Assembly (NCBI RefSeq): GCF_018139145.2
Contig: NC_059477.1
Coordinates: 28,437,502-28,501,501, forward strand
Length of the DNA stretch: 64,000 nt
DNA from: Gymnogyps californianus
Lineage: Eukaryota; Chordata; Aves; Accipitriformes; Cathartidae
Direction: 5' to 3'
Positions within the stretch are counted from its first letter, which is position 1. Each line of letters begins with the position of its first letter. Shown here piece by piece: positions 12,057 to 24,400 of the stretch. Both the position numbers and the translations under genes were made by a program. The notes below the pieces were generated by a model. That model worked only from the letters and a program-made list of their open reading frames with translations. It did no database searches and had not been told where the DNA came from.

Positions 12057-15000
12057 TGCAGTCCTACATAGGATGCATTCCATTATCAGTCTGCATTTCA
12101 TCTATTGGAACTATGGAAGGAATAAGCATCCGATAGATGCTTCTGAAGATTTTAAGCCCAGAGTACACTGTACTCCTCATCTGACCTCATATGTAATACA
12201 GGACGGTGTGTTCACACAGAGGATTTTGAATGAGAAGAAGCTATTTTTCCTCGTTATAATACTGCCTTCTTGCCTGTCATGATCCTATACTATGCAGTAG
12301 AGAGATTGTAACACACAGACACACACAGATATAGAAATGTCTGAAAAGGATGGCAATACTCATTCTTGTGAGAATTGAAAATGTTTCTCATTCAAAATAT
12401 GAGAACTTTCTGAATGTCAGATATTAACTTAACTCATTGCCCCATTAAACATGCTCCCTGAAGAGATTTCCTGTTTCTTACATCTTGCTGGAGAGTGGGC
12501 ATCGGAGGAGACGGTAGTGCCGTCGTATTTCTGTCCCTACTACGTTAGCTCAGGATCACAGAACGCTTGGGTAAAAATGTTCAGTACACTCACACAAATC
12601 ATTCTTCAGAACTTGGCTTGTGCCCCTCTTCCAAGCAGTTGCTCTACCACATGGCTGAGCGACAATCAAGAATGGAGGATACACTGGTCTGCTACAGGCT
12701 TCCCACTGGAACACAATATATGCATATTTTTAGCCTTTTGGGATATTCTTGTTGTGCTCTGGATTTCAAAAGAGAGTTGTTTAGGATAAGAAAGCAAAAG
12801 AGAGAACCACAGTGAAGGAAAAGAAAGAGTTTCCTTACATAAAAGGGAAGGGTCCTGTCTTTGCGAGAACACAGATAGAAATCTGTGTTCTGGAAGGGAG
12901 AAGTTTCATTGTCCAGGAGCAGCGGGTCAATATTTGAGGTGGGAGGAAAACAAAGACTTTCCTCTGTTGCAGGCCTGTCTGTACATCAGAGATGTCCTAG
13001 TTCCCGATTCACTAAGCTGCGTGACAGTATCTTCAGAAAGATGAGAGCCACAAGACATGTAATAGACTGGGGTAGTAATAGTTCGCAAGGGGAGCTCCCT
13101 GCAGCTGTTGTGGGGGAAGCACTGGGGTGGGTGGGTATGGAAATGGAGCATAGGACCCCTCAGTGCCTTTGGACTCAGTCCCTGATGTCTACCTTCGTCT
13201 AGCAGAGAGGGATTTTGATTATTCAGCCACTGCTGGTGATGAAAAGGGGCATCAGAGCAGTATTTGGACTGTATGGGAGCTACAAGCAAGGGGGTAGCTA
13301 CCCAATGGCCATGACTGCCGTATGTCATGGGCTTTAAGGGCTTTGGAGGAAGCCTCATGTTTTGGAGGCATCACTTCTGATTAATACCTTCCCTTCATAG
13401 GCAATGACATTCAGTCAGAGCCGTTAGGGTATGTCTGGTGCAAATTCTCATGGGGGAGTCTCAGGATGTGGGTTCCCCCTTGGAGCCAGTTCCTGACCTA
13501 TCCTTTGCCAGGGACATGTTTCAGCTTCCCTTTCTTGCAGTGCTGGGAGAAGGTACCTACTGAAGGAATTGCCTAGTAGTCTGGCCTGCGTACATTGCTT
13601 ACGGGTTCTTGGAAATGGCAGGTTTACAGTAGGTTTGCTGTTACTATGGGGTGGCAGCATCTCCTTTTCTATAGTGAATATGACATCTCATAGTAACAAG
13701 AGAAGAAGTGAATTTGATGGGAGCCATACCATCTGCCAGCCTGGTATGGATACAACTGGTGTACAAATTGTGTAAAAAATACACTAACTGAAACAGCATA
13801 TTTCACTGAGAGAGGGAGCCTGATTTACTTGCATGGATTATTGCCTCTTTCATCAGGTAAAGACAAGAACGTCCAAGTGAATTAATTCATTACTTCTGTT
13901 TCACTACAACAGGCACACTAGCAACTCAGAGATGAAGAACTGTTATCATCAGAAAATAGAGAAGAAACAGCAGGAAATAGTGGGGCACATTATTATAAGC
14001 AACATTAAAGAATAAGAAAAAGTAGTTTAACCCTTTTTCAGCAATATTCTTAGTTGTGTGCATCACTGTAAGTGTGGGAATAGTCCTGCTGACATCAGTG
14101 AAGTTAATCCTGCTCTCCATTTCATTGTTTTGCTGAATGGGATCCCAAAAGGACAGCATGCAACAAAGCATGGCTCACGATATTTTGGAGGGAAGATAAA
14201 CCTCTAAACCTTACAATAACTAGCATTAACAATAGATTTCTCTTTCCATGGGAAAGATCGTTCCTAATCCCGCAAGCGATTAAAACCATCATTATTTTGC
14301 TGTCATCTTTCTACTAGGTCCTTTTCCTTCTGGTTGACAACTGAGATGACAGACAAGGACACTATCCACCTGATACACAGTTTTCCTTTCCTTTAGAAGA
14401 ATCTGTGACAACTTCCATTCGTGACCAGCAGGTTGGGTTAAAGCAGCCTTTGCTTCTCAAATTCAGCTACAGAATAGGCACACTTCTATTTCCTTGACCT
14501 GCATTATTTTAGAGAACACTTGTGAGACTTAGGAGAAAATGAAAACTCAGCTCACCTCCCAGACTATGAAGGACACACAAGCAGAATTCACACAGGAAAG
14601 AAACTGCTGAGAAGCAGCAGGCTGCGAAGAAAACAAACAAACAAAAACCTTAAGTCAAAGAAGCGGCAGCCTCAGCAAGGTACTAAGAGGGGAGGTTTTG
14701 CGTGCTTGCTTGAAGTAGTCAAGCCTTAGAGCAGTTCTCACTGTCCCAATTAAATTGCAGATAGCTAGTTAGTTCACTAAGAAGAGAGAAGAGGCAGTTG
14801 CTGTGAAAGAAGGAGAGAAGCAGAATTTGAAGCATGAAAGTGGCAATGTGCTTGTTCAGGGATCACCTGCATGGTAGGCAGCAGACACAGGAAAACTTCC
14901 ACAGGGGATTTACTCTCTTTTGACAAGGGCAATTCAATACTGATGCTTCTGAAAACTTAATGGATATGGAGAAAATATCATTGGAAGGCGTTGTTAAAGA

Positions 15001-18000
15001 GGTTGCAGTCTTATGGGATCCTAATTACACTTTGTCAAAATTTATACTTTGTTAGAGCTGGTCGAGGTCAACACATTTTTCCTCTGTGTTGGGAAGGACT
15101 GCCTGGACTCCACAATGTAGAATAACACTTGCTAGAGCCAAGGGACCACAGGCATAACTAAAGCTACCCTTTTGCTTCAGTGTGTACTCTGCTGGGCCCT
15201 GGCCTCTGCTGTTTTGAGTCCTAGGATGAGTTCATTTCTCATCGGGAGCAGCTAACAGCAGATGTCTAGTATAAAGTGACCCAGAGTTTCACAATATTCC
15301 TTACATCTGTCTCAGATTTAAGGACCAAGAGTGAGGTTTGATTTCATTCTTCTGCATAGGGTTTTGATTCATGGCCCAGATTTATTCTGACTAAGAGTCC
15401 CTGTAGTGGAAGACTATAGGCCCTAACACCTGTAGAGTCAGTGAGAAGAAACCAAAGCCCATTTTTCCATCTAAAATCTGTATTTCTTTCTAGAGAGTAC
15501 TGCCTTTTCCTAATAGGTTATAGACTAGGACATACAGGAAACCAGGACATAGACCTACACAGATTTTGTTTTCATTCAGTACCTGCTCTAAAGAGTATAT
15601 TATTTTTTCATTTACTGGCAGAGCAGATGACGGAAGTTTTTGCACTAGTGACTGTACACTAGGTATGCTGTGAAAAGGATTCTCACGGAAGATTTACCAA
15701 TTTTCACAGAGGCCTAAAGAAGTCAGTCTTCTAACTCTAAAGGTTCATCTGTAGAGCTTGGAGTTAAATATAGTGGATGACCACCTAAAGGGCTGCATGG
15801 GGGCATCTCAGATGTGGAATGTGATGGTGAAAGTAAAAATTATTAGCTTAGAGTCTTAAGTAAGTTTCAAAAGCGCAAGCTAATGGGACGGTACCTCTTA
15901 ATTAGCCACAGACCGCTTTTGAGAATAGGTTCCTAATTTTCGTGATGTTTGAGTTCAGAAGATTTGAAGTAGATGCTTAAACCTATCTTGCCCACTTGCT
16001 CATCAGACTGCCTGAATAACTAGGCTATTATGCATGCTGTGAGCAAGCTCTCCTCATCTCTTCTCTTGCGTATGTTTCACTTTACCTCAGTAATTAAACA
16101 TTCATTGGACAAGAAAGAGGTTAGGAAAGTCAAGCATGAGAGAGGAAAGCCAGGTTACTGCTCCAGTGGTTATTTAATTAGTTAAACGAAGTTGGACAAT
16201 TTCAGAGGACACAGCTGAGGAGATCTCAGCTTGTTGACTCAGATACTCTGCTGGAGAGATAGAAAACTTGTGTTGGAGTCTCTTGTCCATATTAAGCAGC
16301 CTGAGGACAGAGTGGGTCCTTTGCAAATGAATATCCTAATCACTGTTAGTTATGGAGACATAACTTGTGAGAAAAGGATTTCACTAGATTTGTGAAATCA
16401 AATCTACTTGGAGAGTTGGTTGGGAAGTGAAAGATATGTCAAATGCAGTTGCCAATATCTACATTTTGCATTCTCTTGGTAGGCCAAGATGAGATCCTCA
16501 TGTGGATGAAAATGGAACCTATCAGCAGCATTTCACTTCAAATGCTAATTTGTAAATCATATTGAAATTCAACACGTGTTGTTTGGCGTGTGTTGATAAA
16601 ATGCCTTGGGAAGACTGTGTAGGAGTAATCTGATGAAGATTGTATAAGAAAGGGGAGAAAAGGACATCTTGTTGCTCTTTATAGCACATAATACTGTTTT
16701 TTTATGGATTTAAAACCTCCTAATGTCTTTTTCCTCTAAGGGATTCATCACCTGTTCAATCATTTACACTCTGGTTAACAGTGCTGCGGTATCATCTAAA
16801 TGCTATAAAAATTGCTCTAGTTTAGTAAAGTCTCTCACACTTTGATTTATCCTTGCAAGTCTCTTCTCACAGATATTTTTCCATCCTACCACAAACGCGT
16901 GCAGAGAGGTTCCCAGAGTTGTTTCCAAGCACTAAATCACCAGCACTGGATATTCTGAGGGAATGGGCAAAAAATCTGTCACATTGAGACTGTGGGATCT
17001 GTGTATTCATGAAAGTGAATAACATACAGAAGTCAGAAATGAGATTTTCTGCTGATGCAAAGATGAAGCATGGGACCATAAGAGGAAATAGGACTGTCGT
17101 TACTATAGAGGTAGTAACCTCATGAAAGCTTAGTCATATTTTACCTGCTGCAAAAGACAAAGTAGTTTAAAGTAGGAGGTGACCCAGTGCTGCAGAAATG
17201 TCTTAGACTCCCATCAGCCAGAACATTTTATGTCTTTAGCAATCAGCAGTTTCATTATGAGAATTTTTCTGATTTCTCTACTCTTAAATATCTACCAGAC
17301 TCAGGAGGATGCTGGAAAGTGAATGACCAAAGTGATGAGAGAATAAAGCAGTGAAGGACAGCTGAACAATAGTAATGGTTTTGTGAGCTTTCCCCTTCTA
17401 GATCATTGATTCTGTTGTAACTTAGAAGAGACAAAAATTTGTTACTGAACACTTAGTTGCTTTGGAGAGATGTCTTGAGCATTTTCGGTCTATTTTCTAT
17501 CTATTAGAAAAGAGATGGCCCTTTGTCAAAACCAACATTGCAGCTTGCACCATCTGCAGAAACTCTAATGCATCAGAACTGGATTCCCAGCCTTGGAGAT
17601 GAAGCTTTTAGGAGACTGGGAAAGCAGCATTCAAAAAGCCTTGGGACATCTATTCTGTTAAAATGGGTAGTCTAATTCTGTGCTTTGTCTAGGAACTGTT
17701 GTAAGAAGCATAAAAATCAAATGCATCTTTAAAATATGGTATAAACCAAATCATGGTTATATGCATTAAAATGATCATGAAGATCCGAGGAGTGTTTTTA
17801 ATTATTCAGCTATTTTCTTCACATATTTCCATTTCTTAATGTGTTTGCTTAAGGATAATATTTCTTTTTTTCAATGAGACCACTGGGGATGAAAGGTGGT
17901 TGACACAGGGGAATACATTCTGTGACAGAGTAAATTCCTCATATATAATGCAGAGGGTGAGTCCTTGAGGTAAAGGCCAAACTGTGTAGTGATGAATATG

Positions 18001-18697
18001 AACACTTATACTGTGTGGCTGAAATGGATAATTTCAGTGATACTTCTACCATTAGACAAGTAGGAAAGTGCTTTTTGACTGAAGTAACTCTGGACATGGA
18101 GTTTTCATTCCAGGAGGTTTGCATCTCCACTTCCACCACCGTGCATTAATGCATAAATATGTATAGCCTGTGAGATCGGTGTTGGATATGTCTGATCCCA
18201 TTGCATCCCGCTGTTTGACAGCACAAACCTGTGCCCTCTGCCCTCGGCTACATCCAGCCACTGTGAGCTGCTGACAGCTCCTTGGGCGCTGCGTGGGCTC
18301 TGCGGGGCGGCTGGAGAGACAGCTGAGACAGCGAGAGCCTGAGAGAATCGCTGGAATGAAGCAGTGGCCAGGCATTGAGAAAACAGTATCACGAATCGCT
18401 GAGCTTTTCACTTTTCCAGAAAGGCTGCTAAACATTTTAATGGTCTCCTCCCCACCGCTGTTGCTTGCACCTGGTGATTCATTCAGGCCTCTCTACCCTT
18501 GACTTGGAAATCCATCTGCTTTTTAAATTAATTGGTTTTCCCTACTTTAGTGGTCACTCAGATGAATTGTCTCCTATGTTTGTTGTTCTTTGTGAAACGG
18601 CCATTTGTTTTCTTTTTCCCCATGTTTCACGTTTTTTAGGTTCAGGTATATATTTTGTTCTCAGTCTTTCTTAAAATAATGCATATCCCTGTTGATT
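12057..18697. other. Unique sequence, no gene recognised
   Basis: The stretch holds no repeat I can name. Bases 12,880-13,660 are less AT-rich and carry overlapping open frames on both strands (105 codons plus, 143 codons minus). Openness on both strands at once is usually a base-composition effect, and neither product is recognisable. Bases 18,180-18,400 form another GC- and CpG-richer patch that is also open on the minus strand. Confidence 0.5.
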
Positions 18698-18742
18698 CAT
18701 CATTATCATCAAGATCATTATTACTGCTATTATTATTGTTGT
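18698..18742. repeat. Degenerate ATT/ATC trinucleotide repeat
   Basis: An imperfect run of CAT, TAT, ATC and ATT triplets is broken by several substitutions. It is a decayed simple repeat with no evident role. Confidence 0.7.
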
Positions 18743-21700
18743 GGGTCAGCTAATTTTGTCCAATTTTGATAAGAAATAAGAACAAGACTCATGCTTTTTC
18801 AGTCCCCTTTGTTTTGTTTGAAAGAAAAATCTATATCTGGTATTTATTATTTCTCTATATAGCAGACACAACTGTTAGGTATTTTATTTTTCTTCTCTCT
18901 TTTTTCCCCCAGATGAAAACTTAGCAAAGTCAGCATCTGTGAACTGTATTTCAGTCTTTGAAGGGCCTTCAGGACCAGGCACCCTAAGGAAAAAGAAGAA
19001 ACCCTGCAGTTTAGGCCTATTATAAAATTCCTTCATCTCCATGTGATGCTCCTTTCCTGACTCCAGAGAAAGAGAGCTGTTTATTATTGCTCCTGGCTAA
19101 TGGGAATACAGCTAGATTTTGAAAGGACTTCAAGGCCTACATTTATCCCTCATAATTTTAGGAAGCTGACTGCAACAACTGTGTCAGAGGTGAAGTCCAG
19201 CTGGACTCCTTTTGCAGTCCTCAGGAGGAGAGGGGTCAGCCGGAAGGATCCTGGCCAGCATCGGGCTGAGCATCTCATCAGCTCACAGCCCTCCCCAGAC
19301 CCAGCCATATACTGATAAAATCAGAGGTACCGCATGGTTAGTTTGGGATGGGGTGTTTAAGAGAAACTGTGGTACGTTATAAAGTTAAGGAGCTCTCCTA
19401 TATGGTAGAGGAGTCATGTTTAAGTATGGTCTTAATTTGATTTTGAGCTGATTCCAGAGATATTTTCTGTATCTCGGCAAGAGTCTTAATTACAGATTTT
19501 ACAGAGTCTCTCCTTTGTCAAGCCTGTGCCACCACTTACTGACAAAAAGGGGCCAAATTTTTAGCCGGGTACTCAATAGAGCCTTGCTCCAGACCTGGTT
19601 GAAGGTCTTCCTCTGAACCTGGGAATACCCAAGTCTAGTACCCCATGCTCCTGAAAATACTCTGGTGGATTAGTCTGCTGCAAGCCATGCAGGTAGAGGA
19701 AAGCCAGAATTTTCTGCCAGTGCAAAGCAGGAAAAAGCCCCCCAAAATTCTTGTTCCAAATGTTAGCTTAATTTTGATTTTACTTTTGTTTTTGTATTGT
19801 CAAACAAAGAAAGGACATTTTCCAGCCAGCACCGTGATTACTTTGTGAGTTTTCTCTCCTAGTGTTTTTTGTTCAGGTACTCAGTCTTCAGCTGTATTAT
19901 GAAAACTCAGTTTCATAAGCAAAAAATAGGGAAGGATGAACCTGCTACTAAGAAGATAGGAGGACCCCAGGGATTTAGCTTCAGGCACAATGAAACATAG
20001 ATACTGGGAAAGCTGTGAAATGTACCCAATTAACTGGTGTGTAAGAAATCCTGTTCTCTTGCCTTTTAAAGGAGAAGCAGTTGCATCTGTGGCAAGAGAT
20101 CTATTTCCTCTTAATGCAGGTGTGGCTTTTAAATTCTCCTCCCATGATTCATATCCCTTCACCTAGGCTTTTGGGTAATGTTGGGAGAAGACTTTGTGTA
20201 TCCTATGAGCTAAAAAAAAGAAAAAGCTTCTTCATTCTTCTAAATATCACTTACAGAAAAAGCTAAATAGATGGTTATCCCAGCTATTTTAGCTTTATGC
20301 TTGCCTAGCTGTCCCAAGGAGGAAGAAATAGAGAGTATTTGAGTGAAATAACAACGGGAAGGAGTTTTGTTCCATGCAAGGTAATGGTATAGAGATTTGG
20401 AAAAGTTAGGGCTGAAGTATTGGGTAGAAAGGTAAAGAAGCTCAATAGTAAGGGAGAAGGTGGTAAATAGACATTTGGAGGTGGTAGTTGATGTAAAAAT
20501 GGCTTGTTACATGGTAAAATTTCATACTTTAAAAAAATCTTTAAATCCTTCTATGAAACATTATCAAGAAGGCTTGAAGCTTAAGGAAAAAGAATAGTTC
20601 CTAGAAGCACTAAAAATCATTTTTAGGAACTGTAAGAGTAGAAAATAAATTGTATCTTTTCAAAGAGAATAATTCTGGAATGCTATCCTGAGAGCAAAGA
20701 GACTTTAAAATGAAATCTACATTCATAGACTTCTAGCTATTATCCTGTAAATGTAAAGATGGGTCTCAACTGAGCTCCTATTGCATCTTTAACTCCCCAA
20801 AGCTTTTGTGCCTTGTTAATTACCTTGGCATCTTTGTATGCATTTGGAATGCAGCACTTAATGAGCAGATCATATGAGCAGCTGCCTTTTATTTAAGTCA
20901 TGTGGTTGTCGATCAGATCTTAATTATGTTCCTGTGTGAAAGAACAAACTACAAACAATGTTATGCTTAACTAGCTTCTATGGGTGAAGAAAAAGGGTGG
21001 AGGGGGAGGAATTCTGCAACCTTTTTTTAATGGAATTTGAGGTGATGTTGCTAACTCTCTTTGTTACTGTTTTCAGAACGTGTGCATGTTTTCCTAAGGC
21101 CCAAGATCCTGGAGTCAGGTGAGAATATACACTTTTTCATTTCTAAGTATACAATGTAGATCTTGCTAGGCTTGAATTGGCAGGTGCAGTTCCTGTTTGC
21201 TGTGAAAGATCTGTCTTCTTTTTATTACATTTCCTAAGTGAAAGTTCAATCTTAATTGGTTTATAGGAGTTTGATAAAATACATAGGAGTGCTTTGGATA
21301 TAAGCAGCACATGTTGGATGGTTATAATCAGGCTGTTTATCAGCAACAGTTTAGACTGTACTAGCTGCTGAAATACATACTAATTGTTCAGCACACTGTG
21401 TTAATCAATGACTTAGGAAAAAGTGTGATTGTTCTAATGGTTATTTGTTTTTTAATAAATGAAGATGTGTGATTTTTCAGTAACTTTTAAAAGTTGACAT
21501 TTAGAGATAAAAACTGTGAGAGGATTGGATCAACAAAGGAGAGAAAAATGGATGAGTGAAAACCAGTTGGCAGATGATTATTCCCCACCTCCAGGGAATC
21601 TGTGATCTATATGAAAGTCTTTGACTCTCAAATACAGAATAACAATTAAATTTAACTAAATAAAACCAAACTAACTAAAAATGATTGAAATACTTTCCCT

Positions 21701-24055
21701 CACAAACCCCAATGTTCCTCAGGCATTTTGTAGTTGTCAGTCAAGCCAAGTGACAGACAACGTGGCTTTAACCGAGGATATAACTCTCAGTGCTGTATCG
21801 CTGCAGATAGACTTTTTTCACCTCTTCTATTTTAGTTTTGTGCTGTCGGTTGAGATGTTAAGTTTTTAGGACAAAAGTTCCCTATGGTAGCTACCAGCAG
21901 CACCCACATACAGGGAATATACTGAGGCTGGAATGTGAAGGTGCAGTGGGTCCTGTGGCAACTTGTCTTTCTAGTTTAGAAAGATGTTTCCTCCCCCCAC
22001 TCACAAAGGTACCTTTCCTTATTCTCTGCATTTCTGGGAGGCAGATCGCAGCTGTTCTCGTTAAACTGGGAGACCTTTGCCAAATTTCATCAGCTGAGGA
22101 TCTGGCTGCTTTTCTATCAGTGTCTTTGTCCAGAGAAGACACCTTTATGCTCTCTCTGTGAGGTGGGAGGTATTGCTGGAACCAACTCTCAGTGGTGCAA
22201 TGTCAAGTTCTCAAAATGTCAGATTTATTTGTGCATGTGATGGTGTAATTTGGCTTCCTGCTGTGCAAATAAGAGGATTAATTTCCATAATATAGAAATT
22301 AACAGTGCAGTTGATATTTCTCCACCTCTCAGCACAAATCAGCAGCTGTGGGTGACAGCAGCCACTTTAGCCTCCTTTTTGTCCTCCTTCCAAATAGTCA
22401 TTAATGAAGACACTTACCCCAATTAAATAATACTGGATGCCAAACTGGTGTCATCTCTTCCTGCTCCATTTCCCTCCTTGTTTGTCTGGCTTTGAGGCTT
22501 CAAGTGTTTCCTACAAGTCATGGCTCTGACTGCCCTTCCCTGAGCAAAAAGCAGGGAGAGGTCAGGGTTGCTCCACCCCAGGCTGTGAATCCTGTGTGTG
22601 ATACAGACACAGGACAGTGAACCCACAGAGCTGAAGCAGAGGTACATGGTCCCCTCTGCAAACTCTGCTGTGGAGATGATATTTCCTTTCTGAGGCACAA
22701 GGCAAACAACTCGGGTCAGTCACATTTTAAGCCACTTGGAAAAAGTATTGCAAAGCCCATCTGTTAGAGCCCTTGCAATTCTTCTGGTGAATTTACAGGT
22801 GATTCAACAATATGATGGACTTAGCTGAAGACATAACAAACACATTGAGCCCTCATATGCTGTGAGGTAAAATCATCTTGTTATCATGCACCAGGTCCTA
22901 GAATCACAGCTGGAAACTCTTGAGCCAGTCCACTGATGGGTCTTTTATGAAAGCCTGAAATCTTGGCTGTAAGCTGTTGGATATGGAGAGTTTTGTACCT
23001 AGGGTTGGGCAAAGAATATATAGTTCAGTTTGGAACTTCAAACACAGCAGGAGGGCTGTGGAAAGAAGGGAGACTTGCTCTTTCTCACTTCTGTTCCTTC
23101 AGGCAGATCTGCTGTGGAATTTCACTCAACTGAGAAACTCTGAAGGCTTCTGCTGAAGTTAATTGTAGTGACTGGCACATGTGTGTTTACTCACATAACG
23201 CAAACTACAGGATCAGGGCCGTGTTTTTTAAACTGGCAAAGGTACCTAAATGGATCACAGAAGCTTGTATGTGACAATAATTCTTCAAGGATATGAATAA
23301 TCAATAATATGTTTTTAGAACATAAGGGTGCATTAGTGTGTTAATCTCAATGCACTGTGATGAATTTGGGTTTCTCCACTGAACTAGAGATATTTTTTCT
23401 CAGAATTTTATCTCTTAATTGTTCCATAAAGCATCATAGACTCTACATTATGTCTGTCTATAAATAATCAAACCCAAAAGAGGGGTGAGAATTAAAATGC
23501 TAATATAAGTTAGTGTCACCTATCCTGATAGTGAAGCCACCTAGGATTTAATCCTGTTTGATGAAATAATAACTGAATGCACCAGATTAAAGAAAATGCC
23601 CTTGTGATTCTGATTTCTTCATTGGCTAAGCATATCTGTGATAATGTATAAATAAAAAGGACAGTGCAATTTCAAGGTCAACTATGATATAGAATAACAC
23701 AGTTATGGGCAAGCTCTTGTGTTGATCTGTCAGACTGTTTTTTTTTTCTTTTCCAAGTAAGAATTAAACGAGGTGTTATAAACTTGGTAGAAGGAAGACA
23801 TTGGCTCTTAGGGAGGACAAAGATCCCAGCCCCTTCTGACTTCATAACTCAGTGGAGGCAGGAACGTGGACCCTCATGCTTTTGCAGGTGCTCTCTTACT
23901 CCAAATTGTGACTCCCAGCTTCCATCTGTCCTCTGCAATGTTAAAAATCTGCACAAGTGCAGCTGTATGCAGTTGTCCCATAAGCTCCTCTCTCCTGTAA
24001 TAAAAAAAAAAAATAATGTGGTTTTGTTCAAAATCTGAGGGAAATGTGTTCTCAC
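18743..24055. other. Unique sequence with one splice-acceptor-like site, no gene recognised
   Basis: A strong pyrimidine tract ending in CCCCCAG occurs at 18,886-18,912, followed by a 36-codon open frame ending in TAA at 19,023. I cannot identify the peptide. Bases 20,810-20,960 are AT-rich with dense motif-like words and could be a conserved non-coding element, but this needs alignment. Bases 22,330-22,700 are GC-richer with no recognisable product. Confidence 0.5.
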
Positions 24056-24400
24056 GGTATGCATAGTTCACTAGTGGAACTCACTGCTTCAGTGACACTA
24101 CTTAATGCCAAGTAAGTAAAACAACAGGTGGTTGCTTTTTAAAATAGGATTGAAAAATCTATATAGTGTAATAAATACCCTGTAGTAGGTGATATGTTTC
24201 TAGACTTTCTATACTTTTGTGAGTAGAAAGATATTTACCAGTAGGAGTTGAGGCATTAAGCTATCCTTTAACAGTATTTTCAAAGACTTCTTGCAACTTA
24301 TTGTAAAGCCTCCAGTGCTGGTCACTGTGAAAAGCTACAGGACTATGTTGACCATGGGTCAGACTCAGGTGGGAGACGGCAGTTCCTCTGAAATTACAGC
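24056..24400 (+). mobile_element. Old CR1-type LINE 3' fragment, sense
   Basis: The copy opens with GTGGAACTCACTGC and then AAAATAGGATTGAAAAATCT, matching 'GTGGAACTCCTTGCC ... AAAAGGATTAGACAAAT' of an old amniote CR1 group. It ends with CTGGTCACTGTG, GACCATGGGTCAGACTCAGG and GGCAGTTCCTCTG, matching 'CTGGCCACTGT ... GGACCTTGGTCTGACCCAG ... GGCCATTCTTATG'. The blocks are in consensus order at reasonable distances. It is a dead 5'-truncated copy of the 3' non-coding part, and looks like the same group as the antisense copy at 32,345. Confidence 0.7.

Noticed and set aside
12031..12282. Poly-T plus CAG followed by a 69-codon frame, as an exon
   Set aside because: In the frames entered from the CAG the reading closes early or gives no recognisable peptide, and long T runs ending in CAG are common in AT-rich DNA.
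12885..13358. Overlapping frames of 105 (plus) and 143 (minus) codons
   Set aside because: Both strands are open together because the local DNA is less AT-rich. Neither product is recognisable and no splice or promoter context supports them.
22905..22990. Possible antisense CR1 start (TAGAATCACAGCTGGAAACT)
   Set aside because: Only about 30 bp resemble the CR1 end and the following sequence does not continue the match.
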